Source: Couchioplanes caeruleus (lineage in GTDB: Bacteria; Actinomycetota; Actinomycetes; Mycobacteriales; Micromonosporaceae). From it: a DNA stretch of 64,000 nucleotides. Each line of letters starts with the position of its first letter. The first letter of the stretch is position 1. The notes beneath the pieces are model-generated. The model saw only the letters and a list, made by a program, of their open reading frames with translations. It was not told the origin of the DNA and searched no databases. The translations under genes and the position numbers were made by a program. Where the stretch lies: NCBI RefSeq assembly GCF_023499255.1, contig NZ_CP092183.1:5824501-5888500 (forward strand). Direction: 5' to 3'. Positions 7,356 to 15,894 of this stretch are shown here, piece after piece.

Positions 7356-8573
7356 TCAGACGATGTTCAACATCTGCTGAAAAGCGGTCGGGTGCACGAT
7401 GGGGATGCCGTACCGACGGGCCTTCTCGGCCTTCCCCGACATGGAGTCCGGATCGGCGGCGACGAGCAGCTTCGTCTTCTTGGTGACGTTGTTCCCGACG
7501 TCGAGGCCGGCAGCGGCCGCCTCCGCTTGCCACTCCTCGCGCGGCGGGCTCATGGTGCCCGTGAAGACGACAAGGTCCCCGGGCTGCAATTGCCACCGCT
7601 GACGTTCCGGCGCACCACCACGCTGAGCGGACCAGGCCTCGGCCACTTCCAGCGCCTGCGCAGCGGATCTCGCGGGAAGGCCGAGAAGGAGCGCCACGTC
7701 GTTGAGGTCCTGTCGCTCTGATTCGGTCAGCACGTTGTCGGAGAGGGCGACCCACGCGAGCTGAGCGAGATACTGCTCGTGCAGGTGAGCAACGTCTGCG
7801 CGGGCCAGCCCCAGAGTCTCCGCAGTTTCCACAAGGGCGTCGGCCTCCGTCGCAGAGATGTGCCGGTCGAGGAGTGCCCGGTCGAGGAGGTCCATGTAGG
7901 CGTCGGCTCGTGGCTCACGCTGCCGGGGAAGCCGATCGATCAACCGGGCAAGGAAGTGCTCCTGCCGATGTTCCGCTGACGTCCTCTGCACGGGAACCGC
8001 TCCCGAGGGCGGCAGCTCAGGCCATGGAGTCGTTGCGGCTCGCGCAACCGTGGCGGCCCATGACGGCGGTGATCCCGCGGCGAGGAGGTAGTAGGCGAGG
8101 AGGTCCGCTGCTGCGCGCGCGTCATGCAGCGCGGAGTGAGCCCTGTGAGTCGGCATGCCTGCTGCGCGTCGGCAGTCATGCAGGCTGCGGGAGGCGGTGG
8201 GCAGGAAGTGCGCAGCCAACTGCATGGTGCAGAGGCCGGCGTCCGCGCGTACCGGTGCCACGACGCCGATTCGCTGGTATTCCGCGGCGAGAAACATGGC
8301 ATCGAAGGTGAGGTTGTGGGCCACCAGCACGCGGCCGGCCAACCGGCTGGTCAGCTCACCGGCCAGGTCACTGAAGGCCGGTGCACGCCGGGCTTCCCGC
8401 GCCGTGATGCCGTGGACCTGCTGAGGTCCCAGGTCGCGGTGGGGGTTGACGAGGCTGCACCACTCGTCCATCACGTGACCGTCCTGGTCGAGGTGGACGA
8501 CCGCCACCTCGACGACACGGTCGTGCCAGCTGGTACGCAGGCCGGTGGTCTCCACGTCGACTACGGCGTACAC
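7356..8573 (-). CDS. DEDDh 3'-5' exonuclease (DnaQ/RNase T-like) fused to C-terminal BRCT
   Basis: 405 residues. The N-terminal exonuclease shows ExoI YAVVDVETTG (Asp6, Glu8), ExoII VAHNLTFD and ExoIII HSALHDARAA. A helical middle region covers about 200-310. A BRCT fold follows at about 325-405 (GDLVVFTGTMSP ... HPTAFQQML), like the one in NAD-dependent ligase and in several actinobacterial epsilon-like exonucleases. It is probably a DNA-end or repair nuclease. The start is GTG 8573, five bases after GGGGAG and two bases after the stop of the upstream gene, so the two are co-translated. It is not the replicative proofreading subunit by context. Confidence 0.85.
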   Translation of the reverse strand: MYAVVDVETTGLRTSWHDRVVEVAVVHLDQDGHVMDEWCSLVNPHRDLGPQQVHGITAREARRAPAFSDLAGELTSRLAGRVLVAHNLTFDAMFLAAEYQRIGVVAPVRADAGLCTMQLAAHFLPTASRSLHDCRRAAGMPTHRAHSALHDARAAADLLAYYLLAAGSPPSWAATVARAATTPWPELPPSGAVPVQRTSAEHRQEHFLARLIDRLPRQREPRADAYMDLLDRALLDRHISATEADALVETAETLGLARADVAHLHEQYLAQLAWVALSDNVLTESERQDLNDVALLLGLPARSAAQALEVAEAWSAQRGGAPERQRWQLQPGDLVVFTGTMSPPREEWQAEAAAAGLDVGNNVTKKTKLLVAADPDSMSGKAEKARRYGIPIVHPTAFQQMLNIV

Positions 8574-8575
8574 CG

Positions 8576-9283
8576 CTACTCCCCGATCCTGGCAAGACCC
8601 GGGGCGGTCGCGCGCAGATGGGCCAGCCACCGAGGTGGAAGAGGCTGCGGCTCCCCCAGTGAGCGCAAATACGAGCGGCGGTAGCGGACCTGCTCCGTGT
8701 CCTGCCACAGCTCCACCGCACGACGGAACGACCCGACGATGCTCAGGGCGCTTGCGACGACCGGGGACGCGGCGCAGGAGGGCTGGAAAGAGATCAGGCG
8801 CTCGGCAGCTTCTCGATCCGCAGGCACGTCCTGCGCCCAAGCCAGCGGGGCCAACTTCGACTTGGCGGTAGCCCGGTAAGCCTCAAGGGCAGCGCCGTAG
8901 CGCTCGCGGTGCTCACACACCTCGTCAAGCAGGTCCGCGATGGACGCCACACCAGCAGCGAACTCGTCAACAAGCTTCGTCGGGAGGAGGTGAGCAACCT
9001 TGCTCAGCACGTCCACCGGGGCTTGCCGGGTCCACCCGACGAGGCAGCGTCCGGCGAGCATGTGCATGACTGCATGGAACCGTGTCGTGTCCCGCGCCAG
9101 ATCCTCCTGGGAAAAGACCCACGCGCCGCTGAGCCCTCCAGTGGGGCCCAGCTTCCAGACCGCCAGGCTGTCCTTGTCATCCACGCCGAACCCTGCGGCC
9201 AGAACACCATGGCCGCGCACTCCGGGCAGATAATCAGCGACAATTCCACTTTCGTCGACAATGGATTCTTCAGCGCTGGTCAT
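8576..9283 (-). CDS. Conserved-looking hypothetical protein, operon partner of exonuclease-BRCT
   Basis: 235-residue soluble protein that I do not recognise with confidence; it may belong to an actinobacterial DUF such as DUF6218. The N-terminal half (GHGVLAAGFGVDD, LAVWKLGPTG, GRCLVGWT) looks like an alpha/beta domain, and the rest is helical with an Arg/Tyr-rich end. There is no signal peptide or membrane segment. Start chosen as ATG 9283 after GGGGA; ATG 9289 and 9316 are alternatives. It ends two bases before the exonuclease start, so the two proteins probably work together, perhaps as nuclease and specificity or regulatory partner. Confidence 0.7.
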   Translation of the reverse strand: MTSAEESIVDESGIVADYLPGVRGHGVLAAGFGVDDKDSLAVWKLGPTGGLSGAWVFSQEDLARDTTRFHAVMHMLAGRCLVGWTRQAPVDVLSKVAHLLPTKLVDEFAAGVASIADLLDEVCEHRERYGAALEAYRATAKSKLAPLAWAQDVPADREAAERLISFQPSCAASPVVASALSIVGSFRRAVELWQDTEQVRYRRSYLRSLGEPQPLPPRWLAHLRATAPGLARIGE

Positions 9284-9727
9284 GCACATCCCCGGGTGTT
9301 CTGGGCAAGAGGGCATGACCGTAGCAACGGCAGGACATCACCGGACTCCGCTAGTGGTGCGAAAACTGCGGCAACAGCACGGAGCCGACAAGACGAAACG
9401 CCGACCTCCGACGAGTGAACTCGGCCGTATGGCGCATCTGGTCTGACGGAGGTGCGCCTCGGCACGGCTATCGCCGCCGTCGAGACTACAACTGCCGCCC
9501 TGCTTGCCGGCCCGAACCGGACCGAGTGCCTTCGACCACCGGCAAGATCATCACTCGCCTTCACGGCGGGAAAGCGCCCTGGTAAAGCCGGTACGCATCA
9601 CCGCGAACACGGTCTTGTCACCCTCGTCCGTTCGGGTAGCAACCACGGGTGGCCTGGTGGCGACGCGCCGTTGCGGTACGGTGATCGCCGTCACCGTCCA
9701 CACGGGTTCGCGAGGCGGAGGTAGGGC
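9284..9727. other. 444-bp gene-free stretch
   Basis: No open frame here has convincing protein-like composition or a ribosome site. It holds the divergent control regions of the hypothetical/exonuclease operon and of the XRE regulator. The only clear structure is the palindrome at 9678-9697. Confidence 0.5.
9678..9697. promoter_or_regulatory. Palindrome ACGGTGA-N6-TCACCGT upstream of XRE regulator
   Basis: Perfect 7-6-7 inverted repeat ending 30 bases before the regulator start. A self-regulatory operator of the XRE protein is the simplest reading; inferred only. Confidence 0.45.
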
Positions 9728-10549
9728 GTGCCGGTCACAGGCCAACGTGTCGTGCGGCGGGCGTTGGGGCGGCGGTTGACGCGGCTGCGCACGGCGTCCG
9801 CGATGAGCCGGCGTGATGTGGTGGAGGCGCGGCTGGGCATCTCGGAGCCGACGTTGCACCGCATCGAGACGGGCAAGGTGCCGGTCACCGGGGCCAACGT
9901 ACGCGCGCTGTGCTGGCTCTACGGCGCGGACCAGAGCATCACCGACGCGCTCGCCGACCTGGCGCTGGGCACGTCGCAGCAGGAGTGGTGGGACGCCAGC
10001 CCGGTCATCCCCGAATGGTTCAAGCTGTACGTCGGTCTGGAGGCGTCCGCGTCCCGCCTGTTCGGGTACGACGGCGAGGTGGTTCCCGGTGAGCTGCAGA
10101 CCCCGGAGTACGCGCGAGCCATCTTCGGTGCCGAGCAGCCGGTCGACCCGGAGGCCGCCGAGCGCCACATCAAGCTCCGGATGCAGCGGCAGAAGACGCT
10201 GTTCGCCCGTAACCCACCGATCCGTCTCGTCACGGTGCTCGGCGAGGGGGCATTGTCCCGGCCGATCGGCGGGGAACAGGTGATGGAGGGACAGGTGGAG
10301 CATCTCCGGCGGCTGTGCCGGGAGGACACGGTCGACATCCGGGTGCTGCCGTTCTCGGTCGGGGCGCACGCGGCGATGGCCGGCGCCTTCCGGATCCTGG
10401 AGTTCGACGACCCGGACGATCCCGACGTGGTCTATCTGGAATCCCACGTCGGTGCCCTCTACCTGGAGGAGCAGGCCGAGGTTGATGAATACCGGCGGAT
10501 CTTCGACCTCATCAGCAAGGATTCCGTACCCGTCGGAGAGTTCCGGTGA
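9728..10549 (+). CDS. XRE-family regulator with C-terminal DUF5753
   Basis: 273-residue regulator of the actinomycete WhiJ-like type. A Cro/C1 helix-turn-helix lies at about 12-66 (MSRRDVVEARLGISEPTLHRIE) and a DUF5753 putative ligand/partner domain at about 90-265, with the usual ELQTPEYARA, RQKTLF and ESHVGALYLE segments. It starts at GTG 9728 after GGAGG. These proteins commonly come paired with a small DUF397 protein and control development or secondary metabolism; both the DUF397 gene and a methyltransferase follow here, so this is a typical set. Confidence 0.88.
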   Translation: MPVTGQRVVRRALGRRLTRLRTASAMSRRDVVEARLGISEPTLHRIETGKVPVTGANVRALCWLYGADQSITDALADLALGTSQQEWWDASPVIPEWFKLYVGLEASASRLFGYDGEVVPGELQTPEYARAIFGAEQPVDPEAAERHIKLRMQRQKTLFARNPPIRLVTVLGEGALSRPIGGEQVMEGQVEHLRRLCREDTVDIRVLPFSVGAHAAMAGAFRILEFDDPDDPDVVYLESHVGALYLEEQAEVDEYRRIFDLISKDSVPVGEFR

Positions 10550-10565
10550 CGAAGTGGGGAACGAC

Positions 10566-11390
10566 GTGACAGGCGCTGGCCGCGACGTACACGACGCACA
10601 CCGGAAGCCCGTCACGGCCGCCCGGTTGTACGACTACTACCTGGGCGGGATCCACAACTTCCCGGCGGACCGCGAGGTGGGGAAGGCCCTGCTGGAGCGG
10701 ACTCCGAGGCTGCGCACCATCGCCCGGGACAATCGGGCGTTCCTTGCCCGCGCCATCCGTTACCTGACGTCGGTCGGCGTGCACCAGTTCCTCGACGTCG
10801 GCTCGGGCATCCCCACCGAGGGCAACGTCCACGAGATCGCGCAGGCGGCGGTCCCGGACGCTCGGGTGGTCTATGTGGACATCGATCCCGATGCGGTGTC
10901 GGAGAGCCTGGAACTGCTCGAGGGCAACCAGTTCGCCACGGCCATCCGCGCGAACGTCCGTGAGCCGCGAGCCGTCCTCGACCATCCGCGGGTACGCAAC
11001 CTGCTGGACTTCGACAAGCCGATAGCGGTGCTGATGGTCGCGGTGCTGCACTTCGTCGAGGACTCCGACGAGGTCTGTGACATCCTGGCCACGTTCCGCT
11101 CCGCGCTCGCGTCCGGCAGCCACCTCGTGGTCGCGCACGCGACGATCGACGAGCTGGTCGTGGACGAGCGGGCGTGGGAGAAGACGCAGAAGGATTACCG
11201 CCGGCAGACCTCGACGGCGCTCGTTCCCCGCAGCAGGAGCGACGTGGCCCGGTTCTTCGACGGGTTCGAGATGGTCGAACCCGGCCTCGTCTGGCTCAAC
11301 ACCTGGCGGCCGGAGCCGGACATGGTCGACGAGTTCAGGGACAAGCCGGAACACTCGGGCTTCTACGTCGGGGTCGGCCGCCTGTCCTGA
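10566..11390 (+). CDS. SAM-dependent methyltransferase, DUF574 family
   Basis: 274 residues. The family signature AARLYDYYLGGIHNFPADR lies near the N-terminus, then FLDVGSGIPTEGNVHE (SAM motif I), VVYVDIDPDAV and a C-terminal LVWLNTWRP. This family is specific to actinomycetes and its substrate is generally unknown. The longer frame starting at 10452 overlaps the regulator; GTG 10566 after GGGGA is the better start, 16 bp behind the XRE stop, so the two are probably one transcript. Confidence 0.86.
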   Translation: MTGAGRDVHDAHRKPVTAARLYDYYLGGIHNFPADREVGKALLERTPRLRTIARDNRAFLARAIRYLTSVGVHQFLDVGSGIPTEGNVHEIAQAAVPDARVVYVDIDPDAVSESLELLEGNQFATAIRANVREPRAVLDHPRVRNLLDFDKPIAVLMVAVLHFVEDSDEVCDILATFRSALASGSHLVVAHATIDELVVDERAWEKTQKDYRRQTSTALVPRSRSDVARFFDGFEMVEPGLVWLNTWRPEPDMVDEFRDKPEHSGFYVGVGRLS

Positions 11391-11406
11391 GCGACGTCCG
11401 CCGTGG

Positions 11407-11613
11407 TCAGTCGGCCAGGAGCCCGTCGAACTCGCCGCGCTTGGCGCCGAACAGGAACGAGTCCCACTCCTCGATCGTGAACACCACGGTGCCGGCTTCG
11501 CGGGCCTTGCTGTTGCGGACCTCGATGAGGCCGTCCTGGCGGCGCGCCTCGACGCAGCTGCCGCCGTTGCCCGTCGACCTACTGGAAATGATCCAGCCGG
11601 TGTCGCTTCTCAT
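11407..11613 (-). CDS. DUF397 small protein
   Basis: 68-residue protein with the DUF397 pattern: GWIISSRSTGNGGSCVEA, then VRNSK and FTIEEWDSFLFGAKRGEFD. Such proteins are small partners or antagonists of DUF5753-type XRE regulators. It starts at ATG 11613 with GGGGAGGGG upstream and is transcribed convergently with the methyltransferase (16-bp gap). A CCACCG-ATC-CGGTGG palindrome at 11659-11673 lies about 45 bases before the start and may be its operator. Confidence 0.88.
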   Translation of the reverse strand: MRSDTGWIISSRSTGNGGSCVEARRQDGLIEVRNSKAREAGTVVFTIEEWDSFLFGAKRGEFDGLLAD

Positions 11614-11792
11614 CAGTGCCCCTCCCCCTTGAGCCGCTTGCTCTGGGTAACCGACGTGCCACCGATCCGGTGGTCACTGTGTCACCCAACGCCCGCTTTG
11701 AGTGCACAGTAAGCACATCACATCGACGCTGGACTCTTTCACCACGAAAGCGGCGCATACCTAGAGTAGCCGAAAGCCACCATGGATGCATC

Positions 11793-11807
11793 CTGTCACC
11801 GTGACAG
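11793..11807. promoter_or_regulatory. Palindrome CTGTCAC-C-GTGACAG upstream of GGDEF gene
   Basis: Perfect 7-1-7 inverted repeat about 100 bases before the diguanylate cyclase start, in the 295-bp gap that also holds the DUF397 promoter. It is a possible operator; no regulator can be assigned. Confidence 0.35.
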
Positions 11808-11908
11808 TTGTCCTCGTGAAATCTTGCACGCGTCCCGGCCGCCTGCCATGATTCCTCTGTGGAGCTCGATGGCTCCCGCTGGTCCGCCGCAGGGTGAGAG
11901 GACGGCCG

Positions 11909-12859
11909 ATGCGGATCCTCGATCCTGCCGCCGCCGACATGGGCGGGGTCCTGCCGGATGACGCCGAGCTGCGGGCCGGGGCCGAAGCCGCCCGTCTCCA
12001 GGCTCGCATCGATCAGCTCGCGGCGCACGTGCAACAGCTGGAGCAGGAGCGCGCATCGCTGCGCTGGATGGCCGGCCACGACGAGCTCACCGGACTCGCC
12101 AACCGCCGCCTCTTCCACGCACTCGCCCCCGGGCTGCTGCGCAGCGACGACTGCTCGTCGGCCGTCCTGATCCTCGACCTCAACGGCTTCAAGCCGATCA
12201 ATGACACGTACGGGCACGACGCCGGCGACGAGGTCCTCTGCGTGGTCGCCAGCCGCATGGCCGCCTGCCTCGGCGACCATCTCGTGGCCCGTCTGGGCGG
12301 TGACGAGTTCGCCGCACTGCCGCTCGCCCCGCACGCAGACGCCCCGGAGGAGTGGTGGCACGACGTGGCCGGCTCGCTGAGCGCTGCGATCGCGCCCCCG
12401 ATGGACGTGAAGGGCCACACCCTGTCCGTCACCGCCTCGATCGGCGTCGTACCGGCCGGACGCTCCGCCGACCTCGTCGACCTGCTGCGACGCGCGGACC
12501 AGGCGATGTTCAGCGCCAAGCGGCACGCGAGCACCACCGACCGGGCGGGCATCACCTGGGTCGTGGCCACCGAGAACGGCGACCACGTGGAGACGTACGA
12601 GCCGGCCGCCGCCCCCGCGCCCGCGCCGGACCCCACCGCCTCGGCGCCCGCGGTGGCGTGCCGGCCCGGCGACCCGGTGTGGGTGCACCGCAACGGCGCC
12701 CGTCGTGCGGGAGTGGTCGAGGGCGCCTGCGAATGGGCGGCCCTGGTCCGCTACCGATGCCCGAACGGCGCCGGCACGATGGTCGACACGATACCCACGA
12801 GCTGCCTCACGATCCGGGCCGAAGCCGATCCGTACCTGGACCGGACGTCTCCCGGCTAG
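11909..12859 (+). CDS. GGDEF-domain diguanylate cyclase with coiled-coil and C-terminal extension
   Basis: 316 residues. A short coiled coil (about 22-52) precedes a GGDEF domain at about 55-215 with DELTGLANRR, the nucleotide/metal segment LILDLNGFKPINDTYGH and an intact RLGGDEFA signature (130-134), so cyclic-di-GMP synthesis is plausible. The RxxD product-inhibition site expected just upstream of GGDEF is absent. After a Pro/Ala-rich linker the last 90 residues form a small beta-rich SH3-like module (GDPVWVHRNG, WAALVRYRC). There is no membrane segment, so it is a cytoplasmic enzyme. ATG 11909 follows GAGAGG. Confidence 0.88.
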   Translation: MRILDPAAADMGGVLPDDAELRAGAEAARLQARIDQLAAHVQQLEQERASLRWMAGHDELTGLANRRLFHALAPGLLRSDDCSSAVLILDLNGFKPINDTYGHDAGDEVLCVVASRMAACLGDHLVARLGGDEFAALPLAPHADAPEEWWHDVAGSLSAAIAPPMDVKGHTLSVTASIGVVPAGRSADLVDLLRRADQAMFSAKRHASTTDRAGITWVVATENGDHVETYEPAAAPAPAPDPTASAPAVACRPGDPVWVHRNGARRAGVVEGACEWAALVRYRCPNGAGTMVDTIPTSCLTIRAEADPYLDRTSPG

Positions 12860-12894
12860 CAGGGCCGCCGGCCTGACCGGCAAGCACCGACGGC

Positions 12895-13821
12895 TCAGCC
12901 GGCCGTCAGCACGAGCTTTCCGCGCAGGCCGCCCGCCAGTACCCGCCGGTGGGCGTCGGCCGCTTCGGTCAACGGCATCGTGGCCGCCACGCGGGTGAGC
13001 AGCCGTCCCGCCGCCACCTGCTCCACCAAGCGGGCGAGCAGCTCGCGGTCGAGCCGGATGAGTTGCAGCTCCTGGCGCACGCCACGGTCCGGAACGATGG
13101 CGGGCGTGGGCCGGGTGGTGACCACGACTCCCCTGTCCTCGACGGCAGCGGCCGCCGCCTCGCCGACGGGGACCGCGTCGAACACCGCGGCCACCGGTCC
13201 CACCGTGGCCAGATCGGCGGAGCGCGGAATCACCTCGTGGGCGCCGAGGCCGTGCACCCATTCCTCGTCCCCGTGGCCGGCCTGCGCCAGGACCCGGTAA
13301 CCGTCCTGGGCGGCGAGCTGGGCGGCGAAGCCCCCGACACCGCCGCTGGCGCCGGTGACCAGAATGCTGCTGCCGGCCGGAAGCATCGCCAGCGACACCA
13401 GCGACAGTCCCTGCTGTGCGGTCTGGGCGTTGAGCGGCACCGTGGCCGCGGAGACGAAGTCGAGCCCGTCCGGCAACGGCACCATCCAGTCGGCGTCGAC
13501 GGCCACGAACTCGGCATAGCCGCCGGGGGTACCCCGGGTCAGGTACCACGGGATCATCCCGACGACACGGTCACCCACCCGGAGATCCGCCGTGCCGGAG
13601 CCCACCGACACCACCTCGCCGGCGATGTCCCACCCGGGCGAGAACGGCGGCGCCACCGGCCCGCGAGGGATCTCTCCGGTGGTGGCGGCGATGTCGGCGG
13701 GATGCACACAGACCGCGCGGGTCCGGACGACCACCTGCCCCGGCCCGGCCTCGGGCTCGGGCAGTTCCGTCACCTGCAACACCTCAGGCCCGCCCAGCGC
13801 GGCCGCGACGACTCCCAGCAC
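12895..13821 (-). CDS. NADP-dependent quinone-oxidoreductase-like alcohol dehydrogenase (MDR)
   Basis: 308-residue zinc-independent medium-chain dehydrogenase/reductase. Visible are the GroES-like N-terminal fold with CVHPADIAATTGE and FSPGWDIAGEVVSVG, and a Rossmann motif GASGGVGGFAAQLA at about 163-176. The zinc-binding cysteines of alcohol dehydrogenases are absent, as in quinone oxidoreductases. Start GTG 13821 has no Shine-Dalgarno, but TAGAGT lies six bases upstream, so the mRNA may be leaderless. It stands alone; substrate unknown. Confidence 0.83.
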   Translation of the reverse strand: MLGVVAAALGGPEVLQVTELPEPEAGPGQVVVRTRAVCVHPADIAATTGEIPRGPVAPPFSPGWDIAGEVVSVGSGTADLRVGDRVVGMIPWYLTRGTPGGYAEFVAVDADWMVPLPDGLDFVSAATVPLNAQTAQQGLSLVSLAMLPAGSSILVTGASGGVGGFAAQLAAQDGYRVLAQAGHGDEEWVHGLGAHEVIPRSADLATVGPVAAVFDAVPVGEAAAAAVEDRGVVVTTRPTPAIVPDRGVRQELQLIRLDRELLARLVEQVAAGRLLTRVAATMPLTEAADAHRRVLAGGLRGKLVLTAG

Positions 13822-14040
13822 GCGTCCACTCTAGACCGGGCCGGACCGTCCCGGCCGGCCGAGGCGCAGGCTCTGGCCCGGATCGCCGGGTTCACTGCCG
13901 CGGCCGCCGGACCGGCCGGCCCTCCGGCCGCCGCCGCCACGGCGTCGTTGCGCACGTGACCGTGGGTATTGCGTGTTGATCTTCACCCCTGGCCTGCGGT
14001 GGTACCGTGCCACCGATCCCCGCCTCGACACCCGGCCCCT

Positions 14041-14739
14041 GTGAGCACCTCCTTGTGTGACACCGGCACCAACGTCCTGGACGATCCCGTCGGGCACTCT
14101 CTGCAGACGCGGCATTCGCACCTCGCCCGGCGCGTCGGCGCGGCCGCCACGTACCAGGCCGGGGTGGCGACGTTCGCGTCGATGCCGGCCACGCCGGGCG
14201 CGGCGGACTGGGACGACCTGGCGCTCCTGCTCGGCAGCGGTGAGCTCGCCGATCTGTTCAGCGCCGCGGTCACCCCGCCGCCGGCCTGGGAGCCGGTGTT
14301 CGCGCTGGCGGGCGTCCAGATGATCCTCGACCGGAACCCGCCCCTTCCGGTCACAGCGGTCCAGCGGCTCGGTCCGGCCGACGTGCCCGACATGCTGGCG
14401 CTCGCCGGGCTCGCCCGCCCGGGACCGTTCTGGCCGCGGACCATCGAGCTCGGCGCCTTCCACGGCGTACGGGAGAACGGCGCCCTGGTGGCCATGGCCG
14501 GCGAGCGGCTGCAACCGCCCGGCTGGACCGAGATCAGCACCGTGTGCACCGCGCCCGGGGCCCGCGGCCGGGGACTCGCCGCACGGGTCGTGCAGGCCGC
14601 CGTGCACCACGTGATCGCCCGCGGCGACCGCCCGTTCCTGCACGTCGCGGACGACAACGACGGCGCGGTCCGGCTGTACCGGCGCCTCGGCTTCACCGTG
14701 CGCCGACAGGTCCGTTTCCACGGCTACCGGGTGCCCTGA
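14041..14739 (+). CDS. GNAT-family N-acetyltransferase (FR47-like)
   Basis: 232 residues. The C-terminal half is a GNAT fold with the acetyl-CoA loop APGARGRGLAARVV and the terminal LYRRLGFTVRRQVRFHGY. The N-terminal half (about 1-100) is a helical leader seen in FR47-like proteins. Start chosen as GTG 14041; the frame is open further upstream but no better ribosome site appears, and the one here is weak. The acceptor substrate is unknown. Confidence 0.78.
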   Translation: MSTSLCDTGTNVLDDPVGHSLQTRHSHLARRVGAAATYQAGVATFASMPATPGAADWDDLALLLGSGELADLFSAAVTPPPAWEPVFALAGVQMILDRNPPLPVTAVQRLGPADVPDMLALAGLARPGPFWPRTIELGAFHGVRENGALVAMAGERLQPPGWTEISTVCTAPGARGRGLAARVVQAAVHHVIARGDRPFLHVADDNDGAVRLYRRLGFTVRRQVRFHGYRVP

Positions 14740-14768
14740 GCGTCGGCCCCACGCCCGACGGGTGCCTG

Positions 14769-15788
14769 CTACTGGACCGGATTCCACCCGTCGCTGCCGG
14801 CGAGGTACTTCTGCGCGGTGTAACCGTCGGCCGTCGCGGCGCTCATCTGCGGCCGGTCGCCGGTTCCCCGGGTGGCGCCCGGCCCGGTGTTGCCGTACTC
14901 GGTGAATCGGCAGGTCTTCCAGGAGAAGCCGCCCATGTCCTGCCAGGCACCGGCCTGGCGGATGTGGCCGCCGAGCGTCGAGTCGCGGACGAGGACCTGG
15001 CCGATCGCGTCGGCGGCACCGCCGGCGTGCCAGCAGCGGCCCAGCGCCACGGTTTCCGCGGCGGCGGAGCTGACCAGCGTCGACCGGGTGATCAGGATGC
15101 CGTACGTGTTGCCGGCGTTCGTGGCGGCAGCGGTGATGTACCCGTTGTTGCTGCTGCCGCGGTCGAGCGAACGGATCGTCGTGCTGTCGACGACCAGCGC
15201 CCCGTTGCCGTAGATGAAGTCGACGGCACCCTCGATGTAGCTCTTGTAGACGTATTGCCGGACCTGCGAGGAGCCTGTGCCGCCCCAGGAGAGGAAGGTG
15301 TCCTGATAGCCCTTGAGCTGAACGTTGCGGTACACCTGCCGATCGCCGGCCGCGTACAGGGCGAGGGCCTGACTGTCGTGGCCGGCGTACGTGTTCTGGA
15401 TGGTGAGTCCTTTGACGGTGGTTCCGGCGGCCTGGTTCAGCACGACGGCGCTGCCGGCCGTACCCGCCGCGGAGGCCGGCTTGTCACCCGTGACGACGAC
15501 ATCGGACGAGGTTCCCGTGGCGCCCTGCAGCGTGATACCCGGCTTGCCCGGGGGAATGAGCACCTGGCCCTGGTAGGTGCCGGCCTTGATGGTGATGACG
15601 GTCCCCGAGGTCGCGGCCGTGACCGCCTCCTGGATGGTCCGGTAGGTGCCCGAGCCGTCCGCGGCGACCGTGATCGTGGCGGCGGCGCGGGCGCCTCCGG
15701 CGGGGACGGTGACCGCTGCGATCGCGGCCACGACGGCAGTGACGGCGGCGCAGGCTCGCGCCGATGGGTGTCCGGCGACGGATGTCAT
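14769..15788 (-). CDS. Secreted pectinesterase (carbohydrate esterase family 8)
   Basis: 339 residues: a signal peptide with hydrophobic core at about 11-36 ending near AARAA, then a right-handed beta-helix. Active-site elements are HDSQALAL (Gln140), YQDTFL (Asp163, general acid) and GAVDFIYG (Asp190, nucleophile). The LGRPW motif is here LGRCW (Arg251 kept, Pro replaced by Cys). It demethylates pectin outside the cell. ATG 15788 follows GGAAGG. It is divergent from the GH43/GH54 arabinan genes, with LacI-type operators between them, so pectin and arabinan side chains are probably attacked together. Confidence 0.92.
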   Translation of the reverse strand: MTSVAGHPSARACAAVTAVVAAIAAVTVPAGGARAAATITVAADGSGTYRTIQEAVTAATSGTVITIKAGTYQGQVLIPPGKPGITLQGATGTSSDVVVTGDKPASAAGTAGSAVVLNQAAGTTVKGLTIQNTYAGHDSQALALYAAGDRQVYRNVQLKGYQDTFLSWGGTGSSQVRQYVYKSYIEGAVDFIYGNGALVVDSTTIRSLDRGSSNNGYITAAATNAGNTYGILITRSTLVSSAAAETVALGRCWHAGGAADAIGQVLVRDSTLGGHIRQAGAWQDMGGFSWKTCRFTEYGNTGPGATRGTGDRPQMSAATADGYTAQKYLAGSDGWNPVQ

Positions 15789-15876
15789 GGGCGACTGCCT
15801 TCCGTGGGTTGCTGCCGACCGGCTCGGGTGTTCCGGTTCCGCACCTCGATCGCCGCGACCGTGGGCCCCGTGCACG

Positions 15877-15894
15877 CTTGTTACCGATAACAAG
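15877..15894. promoter_or_regulatory. LacI-type operator CTTGTTA-CCGA-TAACAAG
   Basis: Perfect 7-4-7 inverted repeat centred about 97 bases before the pectinesterase start. The TTGTTA...TAACAA pattern with a central CG is typical of LacI/GalR-family operators for sugar genes. No LacI-type gene lies in this window. The rest of the 429-bp intergenic region (15789-16217) shows no coding signal. Confidence 0.62.

Noticed and set aside
9452..9724. Small plus-strand gene before the XRE regulator
   Set aside because: 90-codon frame with no ribosome site, Arg-rich non-protein-like end, and it covers the likely operator.
11579..13549. 656-codon minus-strand frame over the GGDEF and MDR genes
   Set aside because: Covers real genes on both strands in a shadow frame; no recognisable protein features.
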